The notes beneath the pieces were generated by a model. It searched no databases and was not told the DNA's origin. It worked only from the letters and a program-made list of their open reading frames with translations. A DNA stretch of 64,000 bases from assembly GCF_023380225.1 (NCBI RefSeq), contig NZ_CP093362.1:1178001-1242000 (forward strand), given 5' to 3'. Positions within the stretch are counted from its first letter, which is position 1. Every line of letters starts with the position of its first letter. Of this stretch, positions 18,676 through 28,332 are shown in pieces. A program made the position numbers and the translations under genes. This stretch comes from Apilactobacillus apisilvae (lineage in GTDB: Bacteria; Bacillota; Bacilli; Lactobacillales; Lactobacillaceae).

Positions 18676-19053
18676 ATGAAGTACAATAAGATAATATTAA
18701 TCATATTAACTATTCTGATTGCTTTCATTGGGACAATTGCTTTACTACATCATCCAAAAAATCAAAAGGTTAAAAGGACTGAACCAATTACATATAAAAA
18801 ACTAATTACCAGTAATCATTACTATGGTCAGAAATATTATTTGAAAAATATTCATGTTAATCAGCAATATATTAAAAATGGTAGAAAAGAAGCGAGTGTT
18901 TCCGATGATGATAATCACCTATATTTTTTGATATTAAAAGATAAAAATTTACCACAAAAAAATTTATCAATTAAGGGTACAATTGATAAATATAGAATTC
19001 TTAAAACCAATCTGGGGTATAAATATCGTTATCCAGTGTTGGTAGTTAATTAA
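18676..19053 (+). CDS. Small membrane-anchored protein
   Basis: 125 residues from the ATG at 18676; an in-frame ATG at 18655 is possible but has no clear ribosome site. One N-terminal transmembrane helix (about 6-24) is followed by an extracytoplasmic domain with YYLKNIHV, LYFLILKDK and LSIKGTIDKYR, a strand pattern like small OB-type domains. Single-gene unit with its own terminator. Function unknown. Confidence 0.6.
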   Translation: MKYNKIILIILTILIAFIGTIALLHHPKNQKVKRTEPITYKKLITSNHYYGQKYYLKNIHVNQQYIKNGRKEASVSDDDNHLYFLILKDKNLPQKNLSIKGTIDKYRILKTNLGYKYRYPVLVVN

Positions 19054-19062
19054 TATAAGACG

Positions 19063-19096
19063 AAAAAAGACGCTGAAAAAATCAGCGTCTTTTTTG
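19063..19096. terminator. Bidirectional terminator
   Basis: Stem AAAAAAGACGCTGA / TCAGCGTCTTTTTT between convergent genes. Confidence 0.88.
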
Positions 19097-19122
19097 ACCA
19101 TCTTAGAGTATATTCATACTTA

Positions 19123-20751
19123 TTAGTATTCAGGATCCCACTTAGTGTTTTCGATAGCTGTATCAACATTTTCAACTTTTTCACGAGTTAAATTACGTTT
19201 GACAGCACTATCAGCAACGGCCTTAGCAACAGTAGTTGAAAATTGATCCAACTTAGAAACTGGAGGTAAGACGGCAGCACCTGGTTTGTCGGTATCGACA
19301 ATACCACCAAGTGAGTGGGCAGCTGCGGAAATCATTTCATCGTCTAGAACAGTTGCAGTAGAAGCAATTGCACCTAAACCTAAACCAGGATAAACTAATG
19401 CATTATTAGCTTGACCAATTTGGTAAGTGGTGCCATTGTATTCAACATCCTTAACTGGAATTCCAGTACCGATTAATGCTTTACCATCAGTCCATTTTAA
19501 TAAGTCTTCAGCCTTTGCTTCAGCCAACTTAGTTGGGTTTGAAATAGGGAAGATGATTGGACGTTCAGTATTTGCAGCCATTTCTTTAATAATATTTTCG
19601 GTGAAACTGCCTGGTTGAGTAGAAGTACCAACTAGAATAGTTGGGTGAACTGCTTTAACAACAGCTTCAAGGTTTGTTAATTCATCGGGGTTTTCAAATT
19701 CATCACGTTTATGTGCAAATGGTTTTTGTTGAGGAGTTAAAGTATCATCATCATCAAATAGTAGACCTTGCTTATCTACTAGATAGAAATGTTTCTTAGC
19801 TTCTTTAGGATCCATTCCTTGTTGAATGAACTCATCGTAGACACGAAAAACGATACCAGTTCCAGCAGTTCCGGCACCAAATGATAGATAAACTTGATCA
19901 GTCATTTTTTCACCGGAAATATTTAATGCCCCTAAAATACCAGCTAATACGATGATACCAGTACCTTGAATATCATCATTGAAAACTGTGTATTTATCTT
20001 TGTAGCGATCTAGAATTTCAGCAGCATTTCCACGACCGAAATCTTCAAAGTGTAGATACATTTCAGGGAACATTTCCTCTGCATCTTCAACAAAAGTATC
20101 AACAAATTTATGGTATTTTTCACCATAAACTCGTTCATGACGATTACCTAAGTACATAGGATCGTCTAGAAGTTCTTTGTTATTGGTACCTGCATCTAGA
20201 ACTACTGGTAGTACTTGACTAGGATCAATTCCAGCAGCAGCGGTATAAACCATTAGTTTACCTACTGCAATATCAACACCATTAGTAGCCCAGTCACCAA
20301 TTCCTAAAATACCTTCAGCATCAGTCACAACGATTAAGCGAATGTCACGACCTTCAGCAGCATTTTTCAATGATGTTTTAATAGTATCTAAATCATCATC
20401 AATTGATAAGAATGTTGCATTTTGTGGTTGCACAAATAGTTCACTGTAGTTTTCAATAGTTTCAGCAATTGTTGGATCATAAACAATTGGCATAAATTCT
20501 ACAACGTGTTGTGAAAATAGTTTGTAGAATAAGACGCGATTTTCATTAAAAATTTGCATTAAGAAAACACGTTTTTCTAAATCAGATGGTTTTGATTGAA
20601 ATTGTGCATATGTTTGATCGACTTGTTCTTGTAAAGTTTGTACATATGGAGGAAGTAATCCTTCTAAACCTAAAGCTTTACGTTCATCTTTAGTAAATGC
20701 AGTACCTTTGTTTTTGAATGGGTTGTTTAAAATATTGTATCCCATAGTCAT
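19123..20751 (-). CDS. mleS: Malolactic enzyme
   Basis: 542 residues from the ATG at 20751. GAGG (20760-20763) is 8 nt upstream, so the longer reading from 20796 is rejected. It converts L-malate to L-lactate and CO2 with NAD+ and Mn2+, giving acid tolerance and proton-motive force. It has the malic-enzyme fold: [31 protein letters not shown] (metal and catalytic region), the NAD-binding [12 protein letters not shown], and [10 protein letters not shown]. Sequence and length match lactobacillar MleS closely. No malate permease gene is adjacent. It is divergent from a LysR gene. Confidence 0.95.
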   Translation of the reverse strand: MTMGYNILNNPFKNKGTAFTKDERKALGLEGLLPPYVQTLQEQVDQTYAQFQSKPSDLEKRVFLMQIFNENRVLFYKLFSQHVVEFMPIVYDPTIAETIENYSELFVQPQNATFLSIDDDLDTIKTSLKNAAEGRDIRLIVVTDAEGILGIGDWATNGVDIAVGKLMVYTAAAGIDPSQVLPVVLDAGTNNKELLDDPMYLGNRHERVYGEKYHKFVDTFVEDAEEMFPEMYLHFEDFGRGNAAEILDRYKDKYTVFNDDIQGTGIIVLAGILGALNISGEKMTDQVYLSFGAGTAGTGIVFRVYDEFIQQGMDPKEAKKHFYLVDKQGLLFDDDDTLTPQQKPFAHKRDEFENPDELTNLEAVVKAVHPTILVGTSTQPGSFTENIIKEMAANTERPIIFPISNPTKLAEAKAEDLLKWTDGKALIGTGIPVKDVEYNGTTYQIGQANNALVYPGLGLGAIASTATVLDDEMISAAAHSLGGIVDTDKPGAAVLPPVSKLDQFSTTVAKAVADSAVKRNLTREKVENVDTAIENTKWDPEY

Positions 20752-20800
20752 AGTACATACCTCTTTCCTTAATTGAATAACTAGATAATAATACATAGTT

Positions 20801-20815
20801 TTTTGATAGTCAAAA
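20801..20815. promoter_or_regulatory. Candidate LysR-type regulator box
   Basis: TTTTGATAGTCAAAA, a perfect interrupted palindrome (arms TTTTGA / TCAAAA). It fits the T-N11-A pattern of LysR binding sites and lies between mleS and its divergent regulator. Confidence 0.5.
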
Positions 20816-20888
20816 GTTAGTGTTATAATAAATATAATTTATATGTAAAAATAAAAAACCATTATATCAGTACTTAAAGGTGGTCATT

Positions 20889-21767
20889 ATGAATACTAGA
20901 GATCTTGAATATTTTATAAGCTTAACAGAATTAAAAGTTTTTTCGAAAGTTGCAGAAGAATTTAATGTCAGTCAACCAACAATTACATTTGCCTTAAAAC
21001 GTTTAGAACAAGAAATGGATTCTAACCTAATTATTCGTCATCGAACCCATGGTGATTTAATTGTTACAGATAGTGGAAAGCAACTATTAAAACATGCGCG
21101 AGCAATTATTCGTCATTTTGAAGTGGCTAAACAAAATATTGCTAATTTAAAATCTAATAAGATTGCAATTGGTCTACCACCAATTATCGAAACCAAGTAC
21201 TTTCCTAAAATTGCCCAAAACTTAAAAGCAGAAAATTTATTGAATAATATTACTACTTTTGAATATGGCTCAGAAACTACTTTAGACTCGCTAAAAAATG
21301 GTGAGTTAGATTTAGCGTTACTAGGTTCAATTAATCCATTGGAAGATGCTCGAATTGAAACTGAAGAAATTGATCAAATTCCTTTTTATGTTTATGTTTC
21401 AAAAAATCATCATTTAGCTAATCAAGAATCTGTGAATTTTTCTGATTTAAGACATGAAGACTTTATTTTATTTAAGCAAGGATTTGTGCAAAATGAATCA
21501 TTTCGTCAATTAACTAAAAAGAATGGGATGCATCCCAATATTATTTTACGTTCTAATGAAACTAACAATATTATGAATTTAATTTCGAATAATGTAGGAA
21601 TCGGTTTCTTTAATTCATTTGTTAGTTATCCAAAGAATGTTGTTCGATTAAAAGTAGACGATGAAAATATGCCTAAGTTTGTGACAAGTTTGGTTTATCT
21701 AAAGTCACATTATTTTAATGAACTTCAACAAAAAGTTCTTAACAATATTCGTCATTCTTTAAAATAA
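20889..21767 (+). CDS. mleR: LysR-family regulator, probable malolactic regulator
   Basis: 292 residues from the ATG at 20889, with AAAGGTGG just upstream; the in-frame GTG at 20880 lies inside that site. N-terminal winged HTH (about 1-60: LEYFISLTELKVFSKVAEEFNVSQPTITFALKRLEQ) and a C-terminal effector domain (about 85-290; AIGLPPIIE, ELDLALLG). Divergence from mleS and the box between them point to malate-responsive activation. Its 3' terminator region is occupied by an IS1182-type element 3 bp after the stop. Confidence 0.88.
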   Translation: MNTRDLEYFISLTELKVFSKVAEEFNVSQPTITFALKRLEQEMDSNLIIRHRTHGDLIVTDSGKQLLKHARAIIRHFEVAKQNIANLKSNKIAIGLPPIIETKYFPKIAQNLKAENLLNNITTFEYGSETTLDSLKNGELDLALLGSINPLEDARIETEEIDQIPFYVYVSKNHHLANQESVNFSDLRHEDFILFKQGFVQNESFRQLTKKNGMHPNIILRSNETNNIMNLISNNVGIGFFNSFVSYPKNVVRLKVDDENMPKFVTSLVYLKSHYFNELQQKVLNNIRHSLK

Positions 21768-21770
21768 AAA

Positions 21771-23529
21771 GGGACTGTGACATAAGTCTCTAAAAAATAA
21801 CGCTCGTTGGAATTTAATTTTTCCAACGAGCGTTATTTATGTATAATAAAAAACGATATCGAACCAACCGATATCGTTTAAATAAATCTCCTTGAAAGGA
21901 AACTTAAAACTAATGAGTACTAATTATATTTTAAATATTCAAAATTGGCAACCTAAAAATAATCATCAAGTAAAAATTATCAATCAAATTGTTGAAATGA
22001 TTGGTTTAGAAGAAAAATACATATTTGGTAGGCCACGAAAATACGACCTACGGTCACTATTAAAGTTAACCTTGTTTGCTTATTCTAAAGGGATTTTTAG
22101 TAGTCGCCAAATTAGTGAGCTGGCAGAAGAAAATTTACCTGCACGTTGGTTAACTAAAAATTCATTTCCTTCATACAGAACAGTCTGTCGATTTAGGATT
22201 TCAGATGAAGCAGAAAATTTAATTAGTAAATGCATGAATCAATTAACTAAATATCTAAGAAAAAATAATTATATTGATGATGTAAGTTTTATTGATGGAA
22301 CTAAAATACTAGCGAATGCTAATAAGTATTCTTTTGTTTGGCGTAAAAATATAATCAGATTCGATAAATTAAATCGCGAAGCGATTATAAAATTACTACA
22401 TGACATGAATGATGTTAAATATGTGGGTGAACTCCCAGATGACTCTGATATTTCAACAAGTGAGTTAGATGAAATCATCATCCATTTAGAAAATTGTTTA
22501 GCAGATTTAAATGATCAAATTAAACAGAATAAAAAACTATCACCTAATCCCCATAAACAAAAGCGTCGTAAGTTAAAAGCCATTAAAAGAAAACTTCGTT
22601 TTCGTAAATGCAAACAAATAGAATATCAAAAAAGTAATAAAATATTTTCCAATCGTAATAGTTATTCTAAGACTGATCATGATGCTACTTTTATGCGTAT
22701 TAAGGAAGACCCCATGTTAAATGGACAACTTAAACCTGCTTATAATTTACAAATTGCCACTAGTGGACAATTCATAACTAATTTTGACATTTATCAAAAT
22801 CCCACTGATACTCGTACTTTAATTCCGTTCTTAAATAAACAAATTAAGAATAATAGTTTAGGTAAATATATTGTTGCCGATGCTGGTTATGGATCTGAAA
22901 GTAATTATCGTTTTATAGAAGACAAACTAACTAATAACATTCCTTTAATTCCCTATGGAACAATGTTAAAAGAACAAAGTCGTAAATGGAAAAGTGATGA
23001 CCGTAAGGTCATGAATTGGTATTACAATGCACAAGATGACTATTACCTAGATCCTAATGGCGTTCGATTTAATTTTAATGCCTATTGTAAAAGAACTGAT
23101 AAGCATCAATTTACTCGCGACTTTAAAGAATATGAAGCTGAAAAATACGATATTAATCAAAATATAAACTCTAATGCATTAACCAAATCTGGCAATAACA
23201 GAAAAATTAGAATTAATTATGCATGGGAATATTTTAAAAATAAACAAAAAGAATTGCTTTTGGCACCGAAAACAAATGATATCTACGAAAAAAGAAAAAT
23301 AGATGTAGAATCAGTTTTTGGTAGACTAAAGGCTTCTTTGCGTTTTAATCGATTCTCCGTTAGGGGAATCGAAAGGGTCAAAAGAGAAACTGGATTTGCT
23401 ATGATGGCATTAAATATAAGAAAACTAATGACGAGAGTCATTAATTTTATACTGTTATATACAAAAACAGGATTTACGTTAAATTTCAAACGTAAATCCT
23501 GTTTTTTAGGAGACTTATGTCACAGACCC
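21771..23529 (+). mobile_element. IS1182-family insertion sequence
   Basis: 1759 bp bounded by inverted repeats of about 21 bp: GGGACTGTGACATAAGTCTC at 21771 and its near-complement at 23509-23529, with two mismatches. An internal hairpin at about 21800-21838 can block read-in transcription, and another at about 23468-23500 can end the transposase transcript. The flanks AATAAAAA (left) and TTTTTATT (right) are inverted, not direct, repeats. That fits insertion into a palindrome such as the lost mleR/mscS terminator, as reported for some IS1182-family elements. Confidence 0.92.
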
Positions 23530-23559
23530 TTTTTATTATTATCCTTTAGATATATCTGA
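21913..23559 (+). CDS. IS1182-family transposase
   Basis: 548 residues from the ATG at 21913 (AAAGGA about 10 nt upstream). The N-terminal domain has FGRPRKYDLRSLLKLTLFAY, typical of the DUF772 region. The catalytic domain follows with VSFIDGTKI, IVADAGYGSESNY and IDVESVFGRLKASLRFNRFSVRG, giving the Asp-Asp-Glu set. The frame stays open through the right inverted repeat and stops at 23557-23559, outside the element, so the last residues come from host DNA. Its tail overlaps the convergent mscS end. Confidence 0.9.
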   Translation: MSTNYILNIQNWQPKNNHQVKIINQIVEMIGLEEKYIFGRPRKYDLRSLLKLTLFAYSKGIFSSRQISELAEENLPARWLTKNSFPSYRTVCRFRISDEAENLISKCMNQLTKYLRKNNYIDDVSFIDGTKILANANKYSFVWRKNIIRFDKLNREAIIKLLHDMNDVKYVGELPDDSDISTSELDEIIIHLENCLADLNDQIKQNKKLSPNPHKQKRRKLKAIKRKLRFRKCKQIEYQKSNKIFSNRNSYSKTDHDATFMRIKEDPMLNGQLKPAYNLQIATSGQFITNFDIYQNPTDTRTLIPFLNKQIKNNSLGKYIVADAGYGSESNYRFIEDKLTNNIPLIPYGTMLKEQSRKWKSDDRKVMNWYYNAQDDYYLDPNGVRFNFNAYCKRTDKHQFTRDFKEYEAEKYDINQNINSNALTKSGNNRKIRINYAWEYFKNKQKELLLAPKTNDIYEKRKIDVESVFGRLKASLRFNRFSVRGIERVKRETGFAMMALNIRKLMTRVINFILLYTKTGFTLNFKRKSCFLGDLCHRPFLLLSFRYI

Positions 23560-24414
23560 GATAACTTTGTTGTTTGGTAATTTAATTCCAGCTGCTTTAA
23601 TTGCTTCTAGATATAATTGTAGAAATTCAAATTGAACATCGAAACGAGCTTCATCAGTTGTTGGAATAAATTCCTTAACGGCAATAGTTCCGTCTCCCAT
23701 ATCAACGGTTCCTAATAGTTGAGGATCATCAATAATCCCTTCAGTTTTAGGAACGTATTGGTCATTAACATCTTTAATAATATTCATAACTTTGGTGATT
23801 GGAGTATCTGGATTGACCCGAATATTAATTTCTGCTTTCATTCTTTCCTTTGACATATTGCAAATACTTGTAATATTACGATTAGGAATGAAGTTTAAAG
23901 CATCATTATTACTTCTGATTTTAGTGGTTCTTAATCCCAATTCAGAAACGGTGCCAGTTACGTCACCAATAGTTACATAATCACCAATATTGATTTGTTT
24001 TTCAAATAAAATGAAAAATCCATTAATAACATCACTAGCTAAACCTTGAGCACCTAGCCCAATAGCTACTGAAAATAATCCAGCACCAGCTAATAAGGTT
24101 CCAATTGGAACACCAATAATAGTTAATGAAGAGTATATCCAGAAAAATACTAACATATACATGTATGCGTTCATTGATAGGGAATGAAGTGTTTTCATTC
24201 GATTAGACGAAATATTACTATTTTGTTTGTTAGCATAATTACTGAATAAATGGTTAATAATAGCTTTACCAACAGATCTAAGAATTAAGAAGAAAATTGA
24301 AATTAAAACTAAATCAATTACGATATTAGTAATATTATGCAAAATTTCTTCCCATTTAAAACTCTCTATGTATTTAGTGAAAATACTAGGGTTATCTGCT
24401 TCTTGTGCAATCAT
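23539..24414 (-). CDS. MscS-family mechanosensitive channel
   Basis: 291 residues. Three N-terminal transmembrane helices (about 25-50, 70-90, 98-125). The pore helix region GAGLFSVAIGLGAQGLASDVINGFFILFE is rich in Gly/Ala as in TM3 of MscS. The beta domain (IGDYVTIGDVTGTVSELGLRTTKIR) and the C-terminal alpha/beta domain are present. It opens under membrane tension to release solutes in osmotic downshock. AGGAGG precedes the ATG at 24414. Confidence 0.93.
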   Translation of the reverse strand: MIAQEADNPSIFTKYIESFKWEEILHNITNIVIDLVLISIFFLILRSVGKAIINHLFSNYANKQNSNISSNRMKTLHSLSMNAYMYMLVFFWIYSSLTIIGVPIGTLLAGAGLFSVAIGLGAQGLASDVINGFFILFEKQINIGDYVTIGDVTGTVSELGLRTTKIRSNNDALNFIPNRNITSICNMSKERMKAEINIRVNPDTPITKVMNIIKDVNDQYVPKTEGIIDDPQLLGTVDMGDGTIAVKEFIPTTDEARFDVQFEFLQLYLEAIKAAGIKLPNNKVISDISKG

Positions 24415-24560
24415 ATTTTAACCTCCTTGAATATTTATTTATATTTAATAATAACATTGATATAAGCTATTATGATAGTAAATAGACTGCTGTAAAATAT
24501 AATAGAAGATGATAAACTAAAAGTAAGTATTTTATAAACTTACATAAATGAGGTATAGAT

Positions 24561-25115
24561 ATGCATAAAAGGAAACTAAGTGTTCAAAGTGTTGTAGCAA
24601 TTGGTATTGGTACAGCTATTTTATTTTTATTGAAAAGATATGTTTCAATTCCTTCTGGAATTCCTAACACCAATATTGATACCTCATATGGTTTCTTAGG
24701 CTTTATAGCAATTATGTTTGGACCGATTGTTGGATTCTTTGTTGGCTTTTTTGGTCATTCATTATCAGATTTAACTCAATTTGGAGCACCATGGTGGACT
24801 TGGGTTTTTACAACCGGATTTATCGGCTTTGCAATTGGATTATTAAAAAAATATATCGTATTAGCCGATGGAAAAATTGGCTTAAAAAAATTAATTATCT
24901 ACAATATTTATCAAATTCTTATTAATGTGATTGGCTGGGTATTAATTGCGCCAACTGGGGATGTTTTAATTTATTCTGAACCTAGTAATAAAGTATATCT
25001 TCAGGGAATTATTTCAGCAATCACTAATAGTATTTCAACCGGTGTAATTGGGACGATTTTATTAGTAATGTATGCATCCACTAAAGTCGAAAAAGGTAGT
25101 TTAAAAAAGGAATAG
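24561..25115 (+). CDS. ECF transporter substrate-binding (S) component, UPF0397 family
   Basis: 184 residues, five or six transmembrane helices. Family marks: VAIGIGTAILFLLKRY, IPSGIPNTNIDTSYGFLG, GFFGHSLSDLTQFGAPWWTW. UPF0397 proteins are S components of energy-coupling-factor importers whose substrate is not established (vitamin or precursor is usual for the class). It is the first gene of an operon with a fused ATPase and a T component, and ends 3 nt before the ATPase start. Confidence 0.9.
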   Translation: MHKRKLSVQSVVAIGIGTAILFLLKRYVSIPSGIPNTNIDTSYGFLGFIAIMFGPIVGFFVGFFGHSLSDLTQFGAPWWTWVFTTGFIGFAIGLLKKYIVLADGKIGLKKLIIYNIYQILINVIGWVLIAPTGDVLIYSEPSNKVYLQGIISAITNSISTGVIGTILLVMYASTKVEKGSLKKE

Positions 25116-25118
25116 TTT

Positions 25119-26822
25119 ATGACAAAAACAATGATTGAATTTAAAAATGTAACTTTTCGTTATAATGCTCAAGCTGAACACACTTTAAAAAATATTAATT
25201 TAAAAATTAATGAAGGCGAAAAAGTCTTAATTATTGGACCTTCCGGTTCTGGTAAATCTACACTAGGAAACTTGATTAATGGTATTATTCCAGAAAACTA
25301 TCGTGGTGATTTATTTGGACAAATTATTATCGATGGTCAAGATACTAAAGATATGTCGATATTTGATACTTCATTAAAAGTTGGGACACTACTACAAAAT
25401 TCTAATGATCAGTTTGTGGGGCTAACGGTAGCTGAAGACATTGCATTTGGTATGGAGAATGATTGTGTCGATAATCCAACCATGCATGCTCGAGTAAAAA
25501 AATGGGCTAACCATTTATCAATTAATAATTTATTAAAGCAAGCGCCTAATAGTTTATCTGGTGGTCAAAAGCAACGAACTGGACTGGCAGGCTTATTAGT
25601 TGATGATGCTCCTATATTGTTGTTAGATGAACCGTTAGCGGCGTTAGATCCAATTGCTGGTCATGAATCTATTCAGTTATTGCAGTCACTACATAAAGAT
25701 CTGGATAAAACAATTATCATTATCGAACATCGTTTAGAGGAATCTTTAACTTCAGATGTTGATAAAATAATTTTGATGGATGACGGTAATATTGTTGGAA
25801 CTTACCAACCTTCCGAATTATTGCAAAAAAACATTTTAAATCATTATGGCATTAGAGAGCCACTTTATATCGAGGCACTTAAAGAATTAGAAATTGATTT
25901 GTCTTCACTTGATAATATTGCTTCAGTCGATAAAATTAATGGACCCAATTTGAAAAATCAACTTAAAAAATTTAATGGGAAACATTTATCATCAACTAAT
26001 AATGATGATGGTAAAACAATTTTATCAATTAATAACTTAGATTTTTCCTATGGCAATAAAGTTATTTTTAAAAATATTAATTTAGATATCAAACAAGGTG
26101 ACATGGTGTCATTAGTTGGTAAAAATGGGGTAGGGAAAACAACATTAAGCCAACTAATTGTTGGATTCTTAAAACCCAATGGTGGTTCAATTACCTTTAA
26201 TGATGAAAATTTATTAAATAAATCGATTAAAGAACGTGCCGATGAAATTGGTTATATTATGCAAGATCCTGATAAAATGATCAGTAAAGTCATGATTTAT
26301 GATGAAGTTGCTCTAGGATTAAAACTGAGAAACTTTTCTAAAAACGAAATTAACAAAAAAGTTACCCAAGCACTAAAAATATGTAATTTATATCCATTCC
26401 GTAATTGGCCAATTTCAGCGTTAAGTTATGGACAAAAGAAACGTTTAACAATTGCTAGTATGTTAGTTTTATCACCCAAGTTACTGATTTTAGATGAACC
26501 AACTGCTGGTCAAGATTATTATCATTATACTGAAATTATGAAATTCTTAAGTGAATTGAACCGCAAACATAATTTAACAATGATATTTATTACTCATGAT
26601 ATGCATTTAATGGCCGAATATTCTAATCGAACTCTAGTAATTGGTGATCAAAAAGTATTAATGGATGGAACTCCTGAACAAGTTTTAGAAGATGAAAAAT
26701 TACTTCTTAAAGCCAATCTTAAACGCACTAGTTTAAATGTTTTAGCTAAAAGATTCGGAATTAGTTATCGTGAATTTTCAAACTACTTAATTAATAAGGA
26801 GCAAAATAGTCATCATGAATAA
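25119..26822 (+). CDS. ECF transporter fused duplicate ATPase (YkoD-like)
   Basis: 567 residues with two ABC modules. Module 1: GPSGSGKST (about 40-48), SGGQKQR, LLLDEPLAALD. Module 2: GKNGVGKTT (about 335), LSYGQKKR, LILDEPTAGQD, FITHDMH. Both have complete Walker and signature motifs, so one chain replaces the EcfA/EcfA' pair. It energises import by the flanking S and T components, and its end overlaps the T-component gene by 8 bp. Confidence 0.94.
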   Translation: MTKTMIEFKNVTFRYNAQAEHTLKNINLKINEGEKVLIIGPSGSGKSTLGNLINGIIPENYRGDLFGQIIIDGQDTKDMSIFDTSLKVGTLLQNSNDQFVGLTVAEDIAFGMENDCVDNPTMHARVKKWANHLSINNLLKQAPNSLSGGQKQRTGLAGLLVDDAPILLLDEPLAALDPIAGHESIQLLQSLHKDLDKTIIIIEHRLEESLTSDVDKIILMDDGNIVGTYQPSELLQKNILNHYGIREPLYIEALKELEIDLSSLDNIASVDKINGPNLKNQLKKFNGKHLSSTNNDDGKTILSINNLDFSYGNKVIFKNINLDIKQGDMVSLVGKNGVGKTTLSQLIVGFLKPNGGSITFNDENLLNKSIKERADEIGYIMQDPDKMISKVMIYDEVALGLKLRNFSKNEINKKVTQALKICNLYPFRNWPISALSYGQKKRLTIASMLVLSPKLLILDEPTAGQDYYHYTEIMKFLSELNRKHNLTMIFITHDMHLMAEYSNRTLVIGDQKVLMDGTPEQVLEDEKLLLKANLKRTSLNVLAKRFGISYREFSNYLINKEQNSHHE

Positions 26823-27642
26823 TAACTTATTTGGATATGATCATAATAATACTTGGATTCATCAGTTGACTGGGACTAGTAAGTTAATATTTTTCATTTT
26901 AGTATCAATAATCGCAATGATTAGTTATGATTATCGATTTATTATCCTAATCCTAATACTATCTATTGTGACTTTTCGACAATCACAAATTAAATGGGCA
27001 CAGATCAAATTGGTCGTTAAACTAATTTGTATATTTGCGCTTTTAAATCTAGTGATGGTATTTGTCTTTTCACCCAATCATGGTGCATCGTTGTATGGAA
27101 CACGACATGTATTGTTGAACTTAGGTTACTTCACAATTACTCAAGAACAGTTATTTTATGAATTTAATTTAGGGCTGAAATATTTAGTGACTGTACCAAT
27201 TTCATTAATCTTTTTAATTACTACTAACCCAAGTGAGTTTTCCGCTAGTTTGAATAAAATTGGCTTATCTTACCGAATTAGTTATTCCTTATCTTTATCG
27301 CTAAGATACATTCCAGATATTCAAAATAACTTTAAAGAAATTAGCTTGGCACAACAGGCGCGTGGCTATGAAATGTCTAAAAAAGGTAGATTATTTAGTC
27401 GACTAAAAGGAACCACGCAAATTTTAGTTCCATTAATTTTGTCGAGCTTAGATAAAATTCAGACAATTAGTCAGGCAATGGAATTACGTAGGTTCGGTAA
27501 AAATAAACAGCGAACTTGGTATATGAATCGAAAATTTGGTAAAAATGATTATTTAACATTATTATGTTCAATTATTATTTTGGCTTTAGGTATTGTATTT
27601 ATGAAACTAGATGGTAGTAGATTTTATAATCCATTTGTATAA
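26815..27642 (+). CDS. ECF transporter transmembrane (T) component
   Basis: 275 residues with about five transmembrane helices. The coupling region carries the Ala-Arg-Gly motif in AQQARGYEMSKKGRLF and a second conserved stretch SQAMELRRFG, both typical of EcfT/CbiQ. It links the fused ATPase to the S component in the membrane. The start overlaps the ATPase gene by 8 bp, so coupled translation is likely. A tetR gene, now split by an IS, follows after 18 bp. Confidence 0.93.
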   Translation: MNNNLFGYDHNNTWIHQLTGTSKLIFFILVSIIAMISYDYRFIILILILSIVTFRQSQIKWAQIKLVVKLICIFALLNLVMVFVFSPNHGASLYGTRHVLLNLGYFTITQEQLFYEFNLGLKYLVTVPISLIFLITTNPSEFSASLNKIGLSYRISYSLSLSLRYIPDIQNNFKEISLAQQARGYEMSKKGRLFSRLKGTTQILVPLILSSLDKIQTISQAMELRRFGKNKQRTWYMNRKFGKNDYLTLLCSIIILALGIVFMKLDGSRFYNPFV

Positions 27643-28026
27643 TCAAAGGTAGTGTATTTAATGGCCAAATATGAATTAAAGCGTCAAAAAACGCAATCTA
27701 AAATAATTAATAATACAATTAAAATTGCTAAAATAAAGGGTTTAGAACGTGTCACAGTTAGTGATATTATTAAATCCTCTAATATTAATCGAAGTACTTT
27801 TTATCGTCACTTTGAAGATAAATATCAATTAATAGATGTCATAGAAAAATCAATAATTGATAAAATAAATTCTGAATATAAAATATTTGAAAATGATAAT
27901 TTTGGTAATTTAAAAGAACATAATACTGGAACTGAAGTTATAATATTGAACAGATAAATAAAAGCACTTTCGATAAAAGTATTATTTTAATTTGGTAAAA
28001 TAATATAATTCGGAGGTGTTTTTTGT

Positions 28027-28332
28027 ATGACTAATAATAAATATTCATATGAAACTAAACTAGAAGCCGTTCGGCTTCTTAATGAAGGTGTTCCTGGTAG
28101 AAAGATTTGTAAAATACTTGGTTTAAAGAGTGATGGCTTAATTTATACATGGCGGAAATATGTAAGAAATGGTGATTATTATCGTTTGAATCAAAAGCCT
28201 GGCAAACAATATAAATATAATAAAGGCAATTTAGCACTACCTAGTGATGTCAGAAAAGATATGAAAATTAAACAGATGAAGGAAGAACTTGAAGTTATAA
28301 AAAAATATTTAATCATGGAAGGGCTGTGGTAA
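28027..28332 (+). CDS. IS3-family transposase OrfA
   Basis: 101 residues with an HTH (YETKLEAVRLLNEGVPGRKICKILGL...IYTWRKYVRNG) that binds IS ends, and a C-terminal helix (IKQMKEELEVIKKYLI) like the leucine-zipper region of IS3 OrfA. An A7 run at 28299-28305 is in phase for -1 slippage and the -1 frame is open into orfB, so an OrfAB fusion transposase can be made. Confidence 0.9.
   Translation: MTNNKYSYETKLEAVRLLNEGVPGRKICKILGLKSDGLIYTWRKYVRNGDYYRLNQKPGKQYKYNKGNLALPSDVRKDMKIKQMKEELEVIKKYLIMEGLW

Noticed and set aside
24415-24560. Riboswitch before the ECF transporter operon
   Set aside because: Only a small GTAAGT/ACTTAC hairpin and AT-rich DNA are present. No TPP, FMN, cobalamin or preQ1 motif is recognisable.
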